The notes: generated by a model not told the origin, from the letters alone. Positions 7,705-16,254 are shown, counted from the first letter of the stretch. The stretch is 64,000 nt of DNA from DATMRS01 sp035566015 (GCA_035566015.1 DATMRS010000009.1:62001-126000), one strand, 5' to 3'. Translations and numbers: made by a program.

Positions 7705-8904
7705 CTAGGCGAAGCTGCGGCCGATGAACCAGTAAGTGCCCACGGCGACGAGCAGCGAGGCGATGACGTCGACGACGATCGGCCGCGGCAGCGTCAGCCG
7801 CACGCGCGCAAGGAGCGCGACGAGGCCGGTAATCACCAGCACCACGGTCAACTGCCCGATCTCGACGCCCATGTTGAAGCCGAACAATATCTCGGCCAGC
7901 TTTTCGGGGGGCAAGCGGCTTTCCAGCAGGTCCGCCGCGAAGCCGAAGCCGTGGATCAGGCCGAAGACGAGGGTGACGAGCAGGCGCAGCCGCCCCGCAT
8001 CACGCAAATGGCCCGACACCATCAGATAATTGGCGGCGAAGATCGCCGCGCCGATCAGCAGCAGCGGCGGCAGCAGGCCGATCCCCATCAGCCGGAGCGC
8101 CGCCATCAGCGCCAGCGCGCCGCCTGTCCAGAGCGCGACGATCGTCGGCCGCCGTGTCGCCACCGCGATATTTTCCGCGCCCACCAGCGCGATGGTAAGC
8201 GCGACGAGCGCGTCGATGAACTCGGCATGCGGACGGATGATGCCGGTGACGGCCAGCGCGAGCGTCAGGCTGTGCCCGATGGTGAAGCCGGTGACGACGA
8301 AGATGAGATCGCGCAGCCGCCGCGAGATCAGCACCAGCCCGAGCAGGAACGCCATATGATCGACGCCGGTAAAGATGTGCATGATGCCCATCTCGATGAA
8401 TTGCAGGAAGCCGGCGCTGCGCAGCCCCTCACCGCCCGCGCCGGCGACCTCGACGGTGGGGTTGTCCGCGCTCAGCAACTGCTCGACGAACTCGCCGTCG
8501 GGGCGCTGGATCTGCGCGAAATGGATATGCGTCGGCACCAGATCGAAAAAGGCCCGGCTGGCGAGGCGCATGCCGTCGGCCGTGGGGCATTCATATTGAA
8601 ACTCGACCCGCCGGAAACCCGCCGCCGCGCCCAGCATATGTGGCGGCGCGACACTGGAGCAGGGCTTGTCCGCCGCCGTCACCCCGACGCGGGGGGCGAG
8701 ATAGGCGATCAACGCCTTGTCGTCCGGCCGGCCGCCGTCGCGCGTGATCCGCGCCGCCTCCCGATCGGCAATGCTGAAATTCATGTGGACGAGGCGGCCG
8801 TCGATCGTCCAGGCGCTGTGCGATTCGCTGCGCGTATGCGCCCCGGCCGGCGCGCCGAGGAACGTTGCGAGCGCCAGCAGCAGGGCCGCGAGCGCGCGCC
8901 TCAT
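7705..8904 (-). CDS. HupE/UreJ-family membrane protein
   Basis: A 399-residue protein. A signal peptide at residues 1-22 is followed by a periplasmic domain of about 140 residues, then a membrane part with 6-7 TM helices. The HupE/UreJ signature is at 175-184 (MHIFTGVDHMAF; H176, D182, H183), and a second histidine motif (GLIHGFGFAADLL) lies further on. HupE/UreJ proteins are linked to nickel or other metal transport next to hydrogenase or urease genes, but neither enzyme is here. This long form with an N-terminal periplasmic domain is a separate subgroup whose substrate is not settled. Its ATG overlaps the stop of the upstream isomerase gene (ATGA), so translation is coupled. Confidence 0.82.
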   Translation of the reverse strand: MRRALAALLLALATFLGAPAGAHTRSESHSAWTIDGRLVHMNFSIADREAARITRDGGRPDDKALIAYLAPRVGVTAADKPCSSVAPPHMLGAAAGFRRVEFQYECPTADGMRLASRAFFDLVPTHIHFAQIQRPDGEFVEQLLSADNPTVEVAGAGGEGLRSAGFLQFIEMGIMHIFTGVDHMAFLLGLVLISRRLRDLIFVVTGFTIGHSLTLALAVTGIIRPHAEFIDALVALTIALVGAENIAVATRRPTIVALWTGGALALMAALRLMGIGLLPPLLLIGAAIFAANYLMVSGHLRDAGRLRLLVTLVFGLIHGFGFAADLLESRLPPEKLAEILFGFNMGVEIGQLTVVLVITGLVALLARVRLTLPRPIVVDVIASLLVAVGTYWFIGRSFA

Positions 8905-9785
8905 TCGAAGCCCTTCGCGATCAATATGTCGGCGCGCTTGCGCAGGAAACGATCATTGCCGGCAAGCAGGCGCTTCGCCTGCTCGGCGGTATAGTCGGTG
9001 AGCACCTTGGGGCGCACATCCTCATAAGCCTGCGGGATCGGCCGATGGTTGACCTGCATGACAAGGATGTGCGTGCCGTCGGCCTGCGGGACCGGCGGCG
9101 ACACCGCGCCATCGTCGAGCCCCTTCGCCACCGCGAACAGCCGGTCGCCGAGATGGATGCGCGCGGCGAAATAGAATTCCTCGTCATCGTCCACCTTGCC
9201 CGACGATCTGAGGCCAAAGCGCGCCAGCGTCGCAGGCGTTGCCCCCTTCGCGCGCAAGGCCGCCGCCGCCGCCTCGCCCGATCCGCCGGGGGGAAGGATA
9301 TAGTCGCGCAGCGTCATCCGCCCTTCGAGCGCGTAATTCGCCTGGCGCGCCTCGAACCAGCGGCGCAATTCGGGCTCCGAAGGCTGCGCCATCGCCGCGT
9401 CGGCGCTCGCCTGCGCCTCGACCGCCCCGACCAGCGCGTTGCGGACCTCGGTCGTGTCCGATTGCATGCCCAGCTCGACGCCGCGCTGGACGTACAGCTC
9501 CTCGCGGATCATGTCGTCGAGCACTTTCTTCTTCTGTTCGGCGGTCGCCTCGCTCAGCGGCACGTCATAGAGAGCGCGGAGCTGGCTGATATAATCGCTC
9601 ATCAGCAGCGGCGTCTGGTTGACCAGCGCGACATCCTCCGCCGGGACATGCGAGGTGCGCGTGCCGTGCGCGGTGAACAGGCCGAAGCCGGCGATGCCGA
9701 GCCCCGCCAACGCGCCGAGCGCGCACAGGATCAGCGAGCGTCGTCCGCTCGGCTTGTCGAAGGACCAGGGAGCGTCGTCGGTCAT
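8901..9785 (-). CDS. SurA/parvulin-like peptidyl-prolyl isomerase, membrane anchored
   Basis: A 294-residue protein. One TM anchor at about 17-40 (SLILCALGALAGLGIAGFGL) places the rest in the periplasm. The N-terminal chaperone part contains the helix EQKKKVLDDMIREELYVQRGVELGM typical of SurA/PpiD. The C-terminal part resembles a rotamase domain (FYFAARIHLGDRLFAVAKGL and PPVPQADGTHILVMQV) that is shortened compared with classical parvulins, so isomerase activity is uncertain. It overlaps both neighbours by 4 bp (ATGA). A foldase in this operon may mature the TonB receptor or the cytochrome; that is inference. Confidence 0.75.
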   Translation of the reverse strand: MTDDAPWSFDKPSGRRSLILCALGALAGLGIAGFGLFTAHGTRTSHVPAEDVALVNQTPLLMSDYISQLRALYDVPLSEATAEQKKKVLDDMIREELYVQRGVELGMQSDTTEVRNALVGAVEAQASADAAMAQPSEPELRRWFEARQANYALEGRMTLRDYILPPGGSGEAAAAALRAKGATPATLARFGLRSSGKVDDDEEFYFAARIHLGDRLFAVAKGLDDGAVSPPVPQADGTHILVMQVNHRPIPQAYEDVRPKVLTDYTAEQAKRLLAGNDRFLRKRADILIAKGFE

Positions 9786-10552
9786 CGAGCGGCCTTCTTC
9801 CGGTTAAAGGCGTTGAGCGAGCCGGCATAAACGGCAACGGCGCGCGCCTCGACAGGACTGAGCACATGGGCGAAGGCAGGGCTTACCCCCGCCCGCCCCA
9901 TGGCGATCGATCGGTACAGAGCGGCGGCCGAGCCATCGCCATAGAGGGTGATGCGATCGGACAGGTTGGGCGCGCCGATCGCCGAATCGCCATAGCGGTC
10001 CTGCCCGTGACAGTCGTAACAGCCGCCCTTGCCGACATAGAGCGCCCTGCCGCGTCGCGCCGCCCCGGCATCGGCGGCGCGCCCCTGCCCCGCCAGCAGA
10101 TATTGCACGACATCGCGAATCTCGCCGGGCCGGAGCGGCTTTATCGGCTCGGACCTGTAGGGATGCGGCGTTCCATAAGCGGGCATGGCGGCGAGGTTCC
10201 AGCCCTTGTCATCGCCGCCGCGAATGCCGTGAAGGACGATCCCCTCAATCTCCGACACCCGGCCGACGCCATAGAGATAATCGCCGTCGCGAAGATCGGG
10301 CACGCCCTTCACCCGATCGGCCTCCCCCTCGGGCCCATGACAGCCCGCGCAATGTATTGCGAACAGCGATCGGCCGAGCGGCAGCGCGATCCGCGCCAGG
10401 GCGGGATCGGCCAGAATCCGATCGGGATCGGCGCGCATCAGCCTGTCGAGTTGCCGATGCCGCCAGCCCCATTGGAGAAGCGCGCCCAGCAGGATGAGCG
10501 CGAGAAATGCCGCCGACAGAGGAAGCGCCCATCGGCACGCGCGTGGCATCAT
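9782..10552 (-). CDS. diheme c-type cytochrome, CcoP-like
   Basis: A 256-residue protein with an N-terminal TM anchor (residues about 10-30) and two covalent heme sites, CAGCH at 68-72 and CYDCH at 178-182. The spacing and surrounding text (VPDLRDGDYLYG, GIRGGDDKGWNLAAMPAYG, IGAPNLSDRITLYGDG, GRAGVSPAF) follow the diheme domain of CcoP/FixP, the electron-input subunit of cbb3 oxidase. No other cbb3 subunit is nearby, so this copy probably donates or accepts electrons for something else. MPAYG and VSPAF supply the likely distal Met in the first domain; the second has SPAF where CcoP has MPAW, so the sixth ligand there is doubtful. First gene of the cytochrome-isomerase-hupE operon. Confidence 0.85.
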   Translation of the reverse strand: MMPRACRWALPLSAAFLALILLGALLQWGWRHRQLDRLMRADPDRILADPALARIALPLGRSLFAIHCAGCHGPEGEADRVKGVPDLRDGDYLYGVGRVSEIEGIVLHGIRGGDDKGWNLAAMPAYGTPHPYRSEPIKPLRPGEIRDVVQYLLAGQGRAADAGAARRGRALYVGKGGCYDCHGQDRYGDSAIGAPNLSDRITLYGDGSAAALYRSIAMGRAGVSPAFAHVLSPVEARAVAVYAGSLNAFNRKKAAR

Positions 10553-10877
10553 CTTTTTCTTTCGACTCTCGCCGGGCGGCCGCGCGGCGCGGGACGTGCC
10601 GACGCGGCATCGTTTTCATTGTCAACTTCGCCAATGAGAGCGGGCCGGCATGACGCGCAAGCAGATTACGGTTTTGCCGAGGTTCGATAACGTTCTGTAA
10701 CGCCCTTTTGGAGCGCTTCGTTTCGGATCGTGAAACGGCGTTTCGCCCGGATGGACTTGGCGCGCCGGCGCTGGCTTGCTGCCGCCAAAGGGGCAGGAGC
10801 CGGCCAACGCCGGCTCCTGAAAGCAGGGCCGGCCTTATGTGCCCTTTGCAAGGGCCCGGCAGAACAGGGGAGAGCCC
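10553..10877. promoter_or_regulatory. divergent control region between cytochrome operon and TonB receptor
   Basis: These 325 bp hold no gene. Visible elements: an inverted repeat CGTTTC-N7-GAAACG at 10719-10737; two TAACG direct repeats 10 bp apart near 10686-10701; and two hairpins in the receptor leader, annotated separately. No clear -35/-10 pair could be assigned. A regulator binding the inverted repeat could control both directions. Confidence 0.4.
10794..10855 (+). promoter_or_regulatory. structured 5' leader of the TonB receptor mRNA
   Basis: A perfect 11-bp stem, CAGGAGCCGGC/GCCGGCTCCTG with CAAC loop (10794-10819), is followed by a 6-bp stem GCCCTT/AAGGGC with TGC loop (10841-10855), 22 nt before the start codon. 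Neither is followed by a T-run, so they are not simple terminators. I could not match a known riboswitch class. Confidence 0.45.
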
Positions 10878-13800
10878 ATGTCCAATCCGAAAGCGCCGTA
10901 CGCCTATCCCGCCGATGCCGCGCGCGGGCCTCGCCCGCTGTGGCGCGCGCTGCTGCTGTCGCTGGGGGCAAGCAGCGCGATCGTGCCGGCGGGGATTGCC
11001 CTCGCGCAGAATGCCTCGCCCGCCGCGACGGCGCAGGTGGCCGCCGCCAGCGCGGCGGACGATATCATCGTCACCGGATCGCGCATCGCGCGTCAGGGGT
11101 TCGAAGCGCCCAATCCCGTCACCGTGCTCAATTCGCAGGATGTCGAGAAGCTGGGCCTCACCAACGTCGCCTCGGTCGTCAGCCAGTTGCCGCAGAACGC
11201 GCAGTTCACCGCGCCGACCAATGTCGGCCTCGGCAATTTCAATATCGGCGCGTCGCTCGCCAACCTGCGGGGCCTCAATCCCTTCTTCGGCACGCGCACG
11301 CTGACGCTGGTGAACAGCAAGCGCTTCGTGCCGACGACCGACACCGGCGCGATCGATCTCAACGTCGTGCCGTCGGTGCTGGTGTCGCGGGTCGAGACGG
11401 TGACGGGCGGCGCATCGGCCGTCTACGGTTCGGACGCGGTGGCCGGCGTGGTCAATATCCTGCTCGACACCACGCTCGAAGGATTCAAGGGCCAGCTCGA
11501 TTACGGGCTCACCTTCCGGGGCGACGGCCGCAGCGTCCACGGATCGGCCGCCTATGGCACAGCCTTCGCCGGCGGGCGGGGCCATATCGTCCTCGGCGGC
11601 GAATATGAAAAGACCGCCGCGATCGGCGGCTGCGCCCAGGTGCGCGACTGGTGCCGCGACGGCGCGGGGATGTTCACCAACGGCGCTTATCTCGCCAACG
11701 GCCAGCCGCATTATATCATCGGCCCGAATGCCCGGAACGTCAGCTCGCGAACCGGGCTCTTTCCCTTCCTCAACATGCAGTTCAACGACGCGGGGACGGC
11801 GCTCATCCCCTACAATGCCGGGCAGTATGAGAATATCTTCGGCTTTCCCGCGCTGATTCAGGGCGGGGCGGACGAGACGCAGGGCACCTATGTGAACAAT
11901 GCGCTACGCCCGCGCGTGAAGCATTATTCGCTCTACGGCCACGCCGAATATGACCTGACCGACAGCGTGAACGTCTATGTCGAAGGCTCCTATTACAAGA
12001 ATGACGCCACCAACGTGCAGCCCGAGGCGGGGGCGAGCGTCTTCAGCAACGTCATCATGCCCGACAATGTCTTCCTGCCCGATGGCGTGACGCTGCCCGG
12101 TCCCCAGCCGTTCATCAGCGACGGATCGCTGCTGCCCGAGGTCGTCAATCATACGACCACCAAGACCTATCGCGGCGTGCTCGGCCTCAAGGCCGATCTC
12201 TTCGCCGATTGGGGGCTCGACGCCTATTACACCTACGGCCGCAGCGAGGTGCACGAGAATGTGGCGAACAGCCAGGTCAACAGCCTGTTCGCCAATGCGC
12301 TCGACGCGGTGGCAGGGCCCGACGGCACCCCGATCTGCCGGATCAACGCGACGCCGGGGCCGCTCAACGACCCAGCCTGCTCGCCGCTCAACCTGTTCGG
12401 CCTCAACGGCGGCAATGGCTGGGATAATAGCGCGGGCGCGGCTTATGCCTATCGCCTGCTCCATCAGGACGAAATCTATCAGCAACACGTCGTGTCCGCG
12501 AGCGTGCACGGCGATCTGTTCCAGGGCTGGGGCGCGGGGCCGATCGGCTTCGCGGCGGGCGGCGAATATCGGCACGAGAAGATCGTCACCACGCACAATA
12601 TCGAAAACCAGCCATATTATTACGATTTCGCGCGCAATTTCGGCGCGCCCTATCACGGCAAGATGGACATTCTGGAGGGTTTCGCGGAAATCAGCGTACC
12701 GATCCTGAAGGACGTGCCTTTCTTCAAAAGCCTGTCCTTCGACGGCGCGATCCGCGAGACGCGCAACCGCATCGACGGCACCTCGGGCGACATCTATACG
12801 GGCATCTTCCCCGAATCGGAGGCCAACACTGTCGAATTCACGACCTGGAAGCTCAACGGCATCTGGGACGTGAACGACTGGATACGCTTCCGCGCCACCC
12901 GCTCGCGCGACGTGCGCGCGCCGAGCTTCTATGAGCTTTATTCGCAGAACATCGCCAATGGCGGCGGCTTCGGCACCGTCAACAATCCGGTGAAGGGCAG
13001 CGATCCGACGACGAACACCGATTCGATCCTCAGCCGCCACGGCGGCAGCAATGCCGGCTTGCGGCCCGAAAAGGCCGATACCTGGACGGTGGGCGCGGTG
13101 CTCACGGGCCACGACGCGCTGTCGGGCTTCCAGGCGTCGGTGGACTGGTATCAGGTGAAGCTGAAGGGCCCGATCTCGACGCTGGGCACGCAGAATGTCG
13201 TCAACGCCTGCTACAATGAGGGCGCCTATTGCGATCTGCTGCTCGGCACCGGCCTCGTCACCGGCGTCGGCCCGAACGGCACCGGCAGCGGCTATGCCGA
13301 CATCACCGAGGTCGATGATTTCAACCAGAATCTCGGCACATACACGACGCGCGGCCTCGATCTGGAGGCCGATTACATCCTGCGGCTGCGCGGCGACGCG
13401 TCCGTCAGCCTGCGGGTGATCGGCTCCTACCTCTATGATCTGGTGATCGATACCGGGACGGGCGGGCCGGTCTACAATTATGCCGGGGTCAGCGGCCCGA
13501 CGCCCGCCTTCGGCTATTACAACACTTCGCCCAAATGGCAGGGCAACGCCTTCCTCAGCTATTCGGACAAGGCGTTCACCGGTACGATCCAGGCGCGCTA
13601 TGTCGGCCCGGGCAAGTTCGCCTTCCTCGACACCACCGACGGCGGCATCCCCTATGTCGCGCCGGGCGACCCGGGTTACGACCCCAGCCTGCCCAACAGC
13701 ATCAACAACAATCATGTGAAGTCGGCGATCTATTTCAACCTGTCGGCCAGCTATCGCATCCCCTATGGCGGCGATGACGGCCACACGTTCGAGCTGTTCG

Positions 13801-13928
13801 GCCTCATCAACAACATCTTCGACAAGAAGCCGCCGGTCGCGCCGGGCGGGAACGGCTTCCCAACCAATCCCGTCTTCTTCGACACGATCGGCGCATCGTT
13901 CAAGGTCGGCGTGCGCGTCCGCTACTGA
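10878..13928 (+). CDS. TonB-dependent outer membrane receptor
   Basis: A 1016-residue receptor. A long signal peptide ends near ALAQN; then a TonB-box-like segment (DDIIVTGSRI), a plug domain (NPVTVLNSQDVEKLG to VNILLDT, including VETVTGGASAVYGSDAVAG) and a 22-strand barrel ending in the C-terminal aromatic strand FKVGVRVRY. RLRPEK-like text (NAGLRPEKADTWTVG) and FNLSASY-type strands are typical. This is the large receptor class expanded in sphingomonads and Caulobacter. The ligand is unknown. The start at 10878 has AGGGGAGAG at 10866-10874; an earlier in-frame ATG at 10839 lies inside the leader hairpin. Transcribed away from the cytochrome-isomerase-hupE operon, which suggests a shared substrate. 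Confidence 0.9.
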   Translation: MSNPKAPYAYPADAARGPRPLWRALLLSLGASSAIVPAGIALAQNASPAATAQVAAASAADDIIVTGSRIARQGFEAPNPVTVLNSQDVEKLGLTNVASVVSQLPQNAQFTAPTNVGLGNFNIGASLANLRGLNPFFGTRTLTLVNSKRFVPTTDTGAIDLNVVPSVLVSRVETVTGGASAVYGSDAVAGVVNILLDTTLEGFKGQLDYGLTFRGDGRSVHGSAAYGTAFAGGRGHIVLGGEYEKTAAIGGCAQVRDWCRDGAGMFTNGAYLANGQPHYIIGPNARNVSSRTGLFPFLNMQFNDAGTALIPYNAGQYENIFGFPALIQGGADETQGTYVNNALRPRVKHYSLYGHAEYDLTDSVNVYVEGSYYKNDATNVQPEAGASVFSNVIMPDNVFLPDGVTLPGPQPFISDGSLLPEVVNHTTTKTYRGVLGLKADLFADWGLDAYYTYGRSEVHENVANSQVNSLFANALDAVAGPDGTPICRINATPGPLNDPACSPLNLFGLNGGNGWDNSAGAAYAYRLLHQDEIYQQHVVSASVHGDLFQGWGAGPIGFAAGGEYRHEKIVTTHNIENQPYYYDFARNFGAPYHGKMDILEGFAEISVPILKDVPFFKSLSFDGAIRETRNRIDGTSGDIYTGIFPESEANTVEFTTWKLNGIWDVNDWIRFRATRSRDVRAPSFYELYSQNIANGGGFGTVNNPVKGSDPTTNTDSILSRHGGSNAGLRPEKADTWTVGAVLTGHDALSGFQASVDWYQVKLKGPISTLGTQNVVNACYNEGAYCDLLLGTGLVTGVGPNGTGSGYADITEVDDFNQNLGTYTTRGLDLEADYILRLRGDASVSLRVIGSYLYDLVIDTGTGGPVYNYAGVSGPTPAFGYYNTSPKWQGNAFLSYSDKAFTGTIQARYVGPGKFAFLDTTDGGIPYVAPGDPGYDPSLPNSINNNHVKSAIYFNLSASYRIPYGGDDGHTFELFGLINNIFDKKPPVAPGGNGFPTNPVFFDTIGASFKVGVRVRY

Positions 13929-13950
13929 TCCACAGCGCCCGGGGGAGGCG

Positions 13951-15270
13951 CTATGCCTCCTCCGCCTGCGGCCGGGCGGTGGCGATCAGCTTGTCAATCT
14001 TGCGGCCGTCCATGTCGGCGATCTCGAAGCGCCAGCCGTCGGCATCGAAGCTCTCGCCCGTTTCGGGCAGGTGGCGCAGCACCGCCAGCGCGAAGCCGGC
14101 GACGGTCGCATAGTCGCGATCCTCGGGCAGCGGAATGCCGAGCCGCTCGGCCATCGCATCGGCGGGGTAGGAGCCGGAAATCAGATAGCTGCCGTCCTCG
14201 CGCTCCACGAAGGGCGGATCATTGCCCTCGAGGTCCGACGCGAAGGAGCCTGCGATCGCCGAGAGCAGGTCCGCCGGCGAGACGATGCCTTCGAAATGGC
14301 CATATTCGTCGTGGACAAGCGCCATCGGCACCGCCGAATCGCGCAACGTCTCCAGCGCGTCCATCGCGTCCATCTGGTCGGGCACCACCGGCGCGGGGCG
14401 CATCAGCGCGAGCAGATCGTAGGGCTTGCCCTCGATCAGCAGCGGCAGCACGTCGCGCGTCTGGATGACGCCCAATATCTCGTCCACCGATCCGCGCGCG
14501 ACGGGCATGCGGTTGTGCGGCATCGCGATCAGCATGGCGCGAATCGCCTCGGGCGTATCGTCGAGGTCGATCCACTCCACCTCGGTACGCGGCGTCATCA
14601 CCTCGCGCACCGGCCGGTCGGCGAGCCGCACGACACCGGAGATGATCGCGCGTTCGCTCTCCTCGATCACGCCGGCGTGCGAGGCTTCGGCGACGATCAG
14701 GTGCAGCTCCTCGGCGGTCAGATGCTTGTCGGTTTCGCGATTGAGCCCGATGAGGCGGAAGATGAGCAGGCTCGACCGGTCGAGCAGCCAGACCACCGGC
14801 GCGGTGGCGCGCGACAGCCAGTACATCGGGGGGGCCATGATCGCGGCGATCTGTTCGGGCGCGCGCAGCGCGAACTGCTTGGGCACCAGCTCGCCGATGA
14901 TGAGCGAAACATAGGTGGTGAGCGCGATGACGAGCGCGAAGCCCGCCTCGCGCGCCAGCGGCGCGGGAACACCGAGCCAGGCGAGCCGCTCGGCCACCGG
15001 CTCGCCTAGGCTCGCGCCCGAATAGGCGCCCGCGAGGATGCCGATCAGCGTGATGCCGATCTGGACGGTGGAAAGGAACTTGCCCGGATTGGAGGCGAGC
15101 TGGATCGCCGTCCGCGCGCCCTTGCGGCCCTTGTGCGCCATCGCCTGCAGGCGCGGCTTGCGCGCGGAGACGATCGCCAGCTCGGACATGGCGAACAGGC
15201 CGTTGAGCGCGATCAGCGCGGCGATCAACGCGACGTCGAGCCAGGGGAAGGGGTGCGGAGCGGGCGGCAT
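13951..15270 (-). CDS. CNNM/CBS membrane protein (HlyC/CorC family)
   Basis: A 439-residue protein. The N-terminal CNNM (DUF21) membrane domain covers about 1-190 (LDVALIAALIALNGLFAMSE, STVQIGITLIGILAGAYSGA, LIIGELVPKQFALRAPE). A CBS pair follows at about 205-330 (REVMTPRTEVEWIDLDD; VVPDQMDAMDALETLRD) and a CorC_HlyC domain at about 345-430. Members act in Mg2+/Co2+ homeostasis (CorC, MpfA, CNNM); the old name hemolysin is historical. The stop lies 22 bp from the end of the convergent TonB gene. Monocistronic. Confidence 0.88.
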   Translation of the reverse strand: MPPAPHPFPWLDVALIAALIALNGLFAMSELAIVSARKPRLQAMAHKGRKGARTAIQLASNPGKFLSTVQIGITLIGILAGAYSGASLGEPVAERLAWLGVPAPLAREAGFALVIALTTYVSLIIGELVPKQFALRAPEQIAAIMAPPMYWLSRATAPVVWLLDRSSLLIFRLIGLNRETDKHLTAEELHLIVAEASHAGVIEESERAIISGVVRLADRPVREVMTPRTEVEWIDLDDTPEAIRAMLIAMPHNRMPVARGSVDEILGVIQTRDVLPLLIEGKPYDLLALMRPAPVVPDQMDAMDALETLRDSAVPMALVHDEYGHFEGIVSPADLLSAIAGSFASDLEGNDPPFVEREDGSYLISGSYPADAMAERLGIPLPEDRDYATVAGFALAVLRHLPETGESFDADGWRFEIADMDGRKIDKLIATARPQAEEA

Positions 15271-15326
15271 GGCGCAGCGCCTTATTGACCGGTTTCTGTC
15301 GTGTCGACAACATCGCGATCATTCCG

Positions 15327-15346
15327 GGTTCAGCATGGATCGCGGA
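15327..15346 (+). promoter_or_regulatory. upstream box shared with an RcnB gene (GGTTCAGCATGG...)
   Basis: This 20-bp segment matches 17 of 20 bases at 26293-26312, upstream of the second RcnB gene, at a similar distance from the start codon (91 versus 82 bp). Overlapping its end, GGAAC at 15344-15348 is followed after 16 bp by CGTC, close to the EcfG (general stress response) consensus GGAAC-N16/17-CGTT. Both readings are tentative. Confidence 0.35.
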
Positions 15347-15417
15347 ACTATCGCGGCGAGGAAGCGTCTTTCGGGCAATCCTCGGCAACAATAACGCCAT
15401 AGAAAAGGGACAAATCC

Positions 15418-16092
15418 ATGATCCTCTCGCACAGGCTCACCGGCACAGCGGCCGCGATCGCGCTGCTCGCCGCCACCGGCTGCACCACCGATCCGCAGAC
15501 CGGCCAGCGTCATCTGTCGAAGGCGGCGATCGGCGCGCTCGCGGGCGCGGCGCTCGGCACCGGCACCGGCGCGCTCGTCGGCGGGCGGCATAACCGGACC
15601 GAGATGATCGTCGGCGCCGGCATCGGCGCGATCGCGGGCGGCGCGATCGGCGGCTATATGGACCGGCAGGAGCAGGAACTGCGCGCCAAGACAGCCGGCA
15701 CCGATATCGACGTGATCCGCCAGGGCGACGATATCGTCCTCAACATGCCCGCCGGCATCACCTTCGCCACCAACAGCTACGAAATCCAGCCGCGTTTCAA
15801 GCAGACGCTCGACAAGGTGGCCGACACGCTGGCCCAATATAACCAGACCTATATCGACGTGTATGGCCACACCGATTCGACGGGCAATGACGCGATCAAC
15901 CAGCCGCTGTCCGAAAATCGCGCGGCGGCGGTCGCCACCTATCTCGAAAGCCGCGGCGTCCAGCGCGCGCGCGTCGGCACGCAGGGCTTCGGCTCGACGA
16001 GGCCGATCGCCTCCAACGACACCGCCGAGGGCCGCCAGGCCAATCGCCGCGTCGAGATCAAGATCGTTCCCGTCACTGATACCGGGGCGTAA
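15418..16092 (+). CDS. OmpA-family lipoprotein (YiaD/Pal-like)
   Basis: A 224-residue protein. The lipoprotein signal ends in LLAATGC, so C22 is the lipidated residue. Residues about 35-80 form a glycine-zipper segment (AIGALAGAALGTGTGALVGG, GIGAIAGGAIGGYM). The C-terminal OmpA/MotB domain (about 100-220) binds peptidoglycan: NMPAGITFATNSYEIQP, the helix TLDKVADTLAQY, VYGHTDSTG, LSENRAAAVATYL and NRRVEIKI, with the conserved Asp and Arg. It tethers the outer membrane to the wall. The start has AAAAGGGA about 8 nt upstream. Confidence 0.92.
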   Translation: MILSHRLTGTAAAIALLAATGCTTDPQTGQRHLSKAAIGALAGAALGTGTGALVGGRHNRTEMIVGAGIGAIAGGAIGGYMDRQEQELRAKTAGTDIDVIRQGDDIVLNMPAGITFATNSYEIQPRFKQTLDKVADTLAQYNQTYIDVYGHTDSTGNDAINQPLSENRAAAVATYLESRGVQRARVGTQGFGSTRPIASNDTAEGRQANRRVEIKIVPVTDTGA

Positions 16093-16125
16093 GCGGAAAG
16101 GGGACAATCCCTCGATCCTGCACGG

Positions 16126-16163
16126 AAGGAAAAGGCCGGGGGGCGATCCTCCGGCCTTTCCTT
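16126..16163. terminator. hairpin terminator between ompA-like gene and kinase gene
   Basis: AAGGAAAAGGCCGG pairs with CCGGCCTTTCCTT (13 bp, one bulged A) around a 12-nt loop. The A-rich and T-rich ends could end transcripts from both sides. Confidence 0.6.
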
Positions 16164-16205
16164 GGGTGATGTGGGGGCCGCATTCGGGCGTCGATCATGG
16201 GGGAC

Positions 16206-16242
16206 GCCCCCACCCCAACCCCTCCCCTGAAGGGGAGGGGCC
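16206..16242. repeat. family II palindromic repeat (CCCCTCCCC/GGGGAGGGG)
   Basis: A CCCCACCCCAA tail leads into the hairpin CCCCTCCCCTGAAGGGGAGG. The same element occurs twice, facing each other, between rpoB and rpoC (60614-60652 and 60687-60725). It lies just past the 3' end of the histidine kinase gene. Confidence 0.75.
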
Positions 16243-16254
16243 TCCGGTGCGTGC

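Noticed and set aside
10741..10877. Cobalamin, glycine or SAM riboswitch before the TonB receptor
   Set aside because: I looked for the conserved core boxes of these classes and did not find them. Only simple hairpins are supported.
11904..13784. A 626-codon open frame antisense to the TonB receptor
   Set aside because: Same shadow effect; the receptor on the plus strand is a clear family member over its full length.
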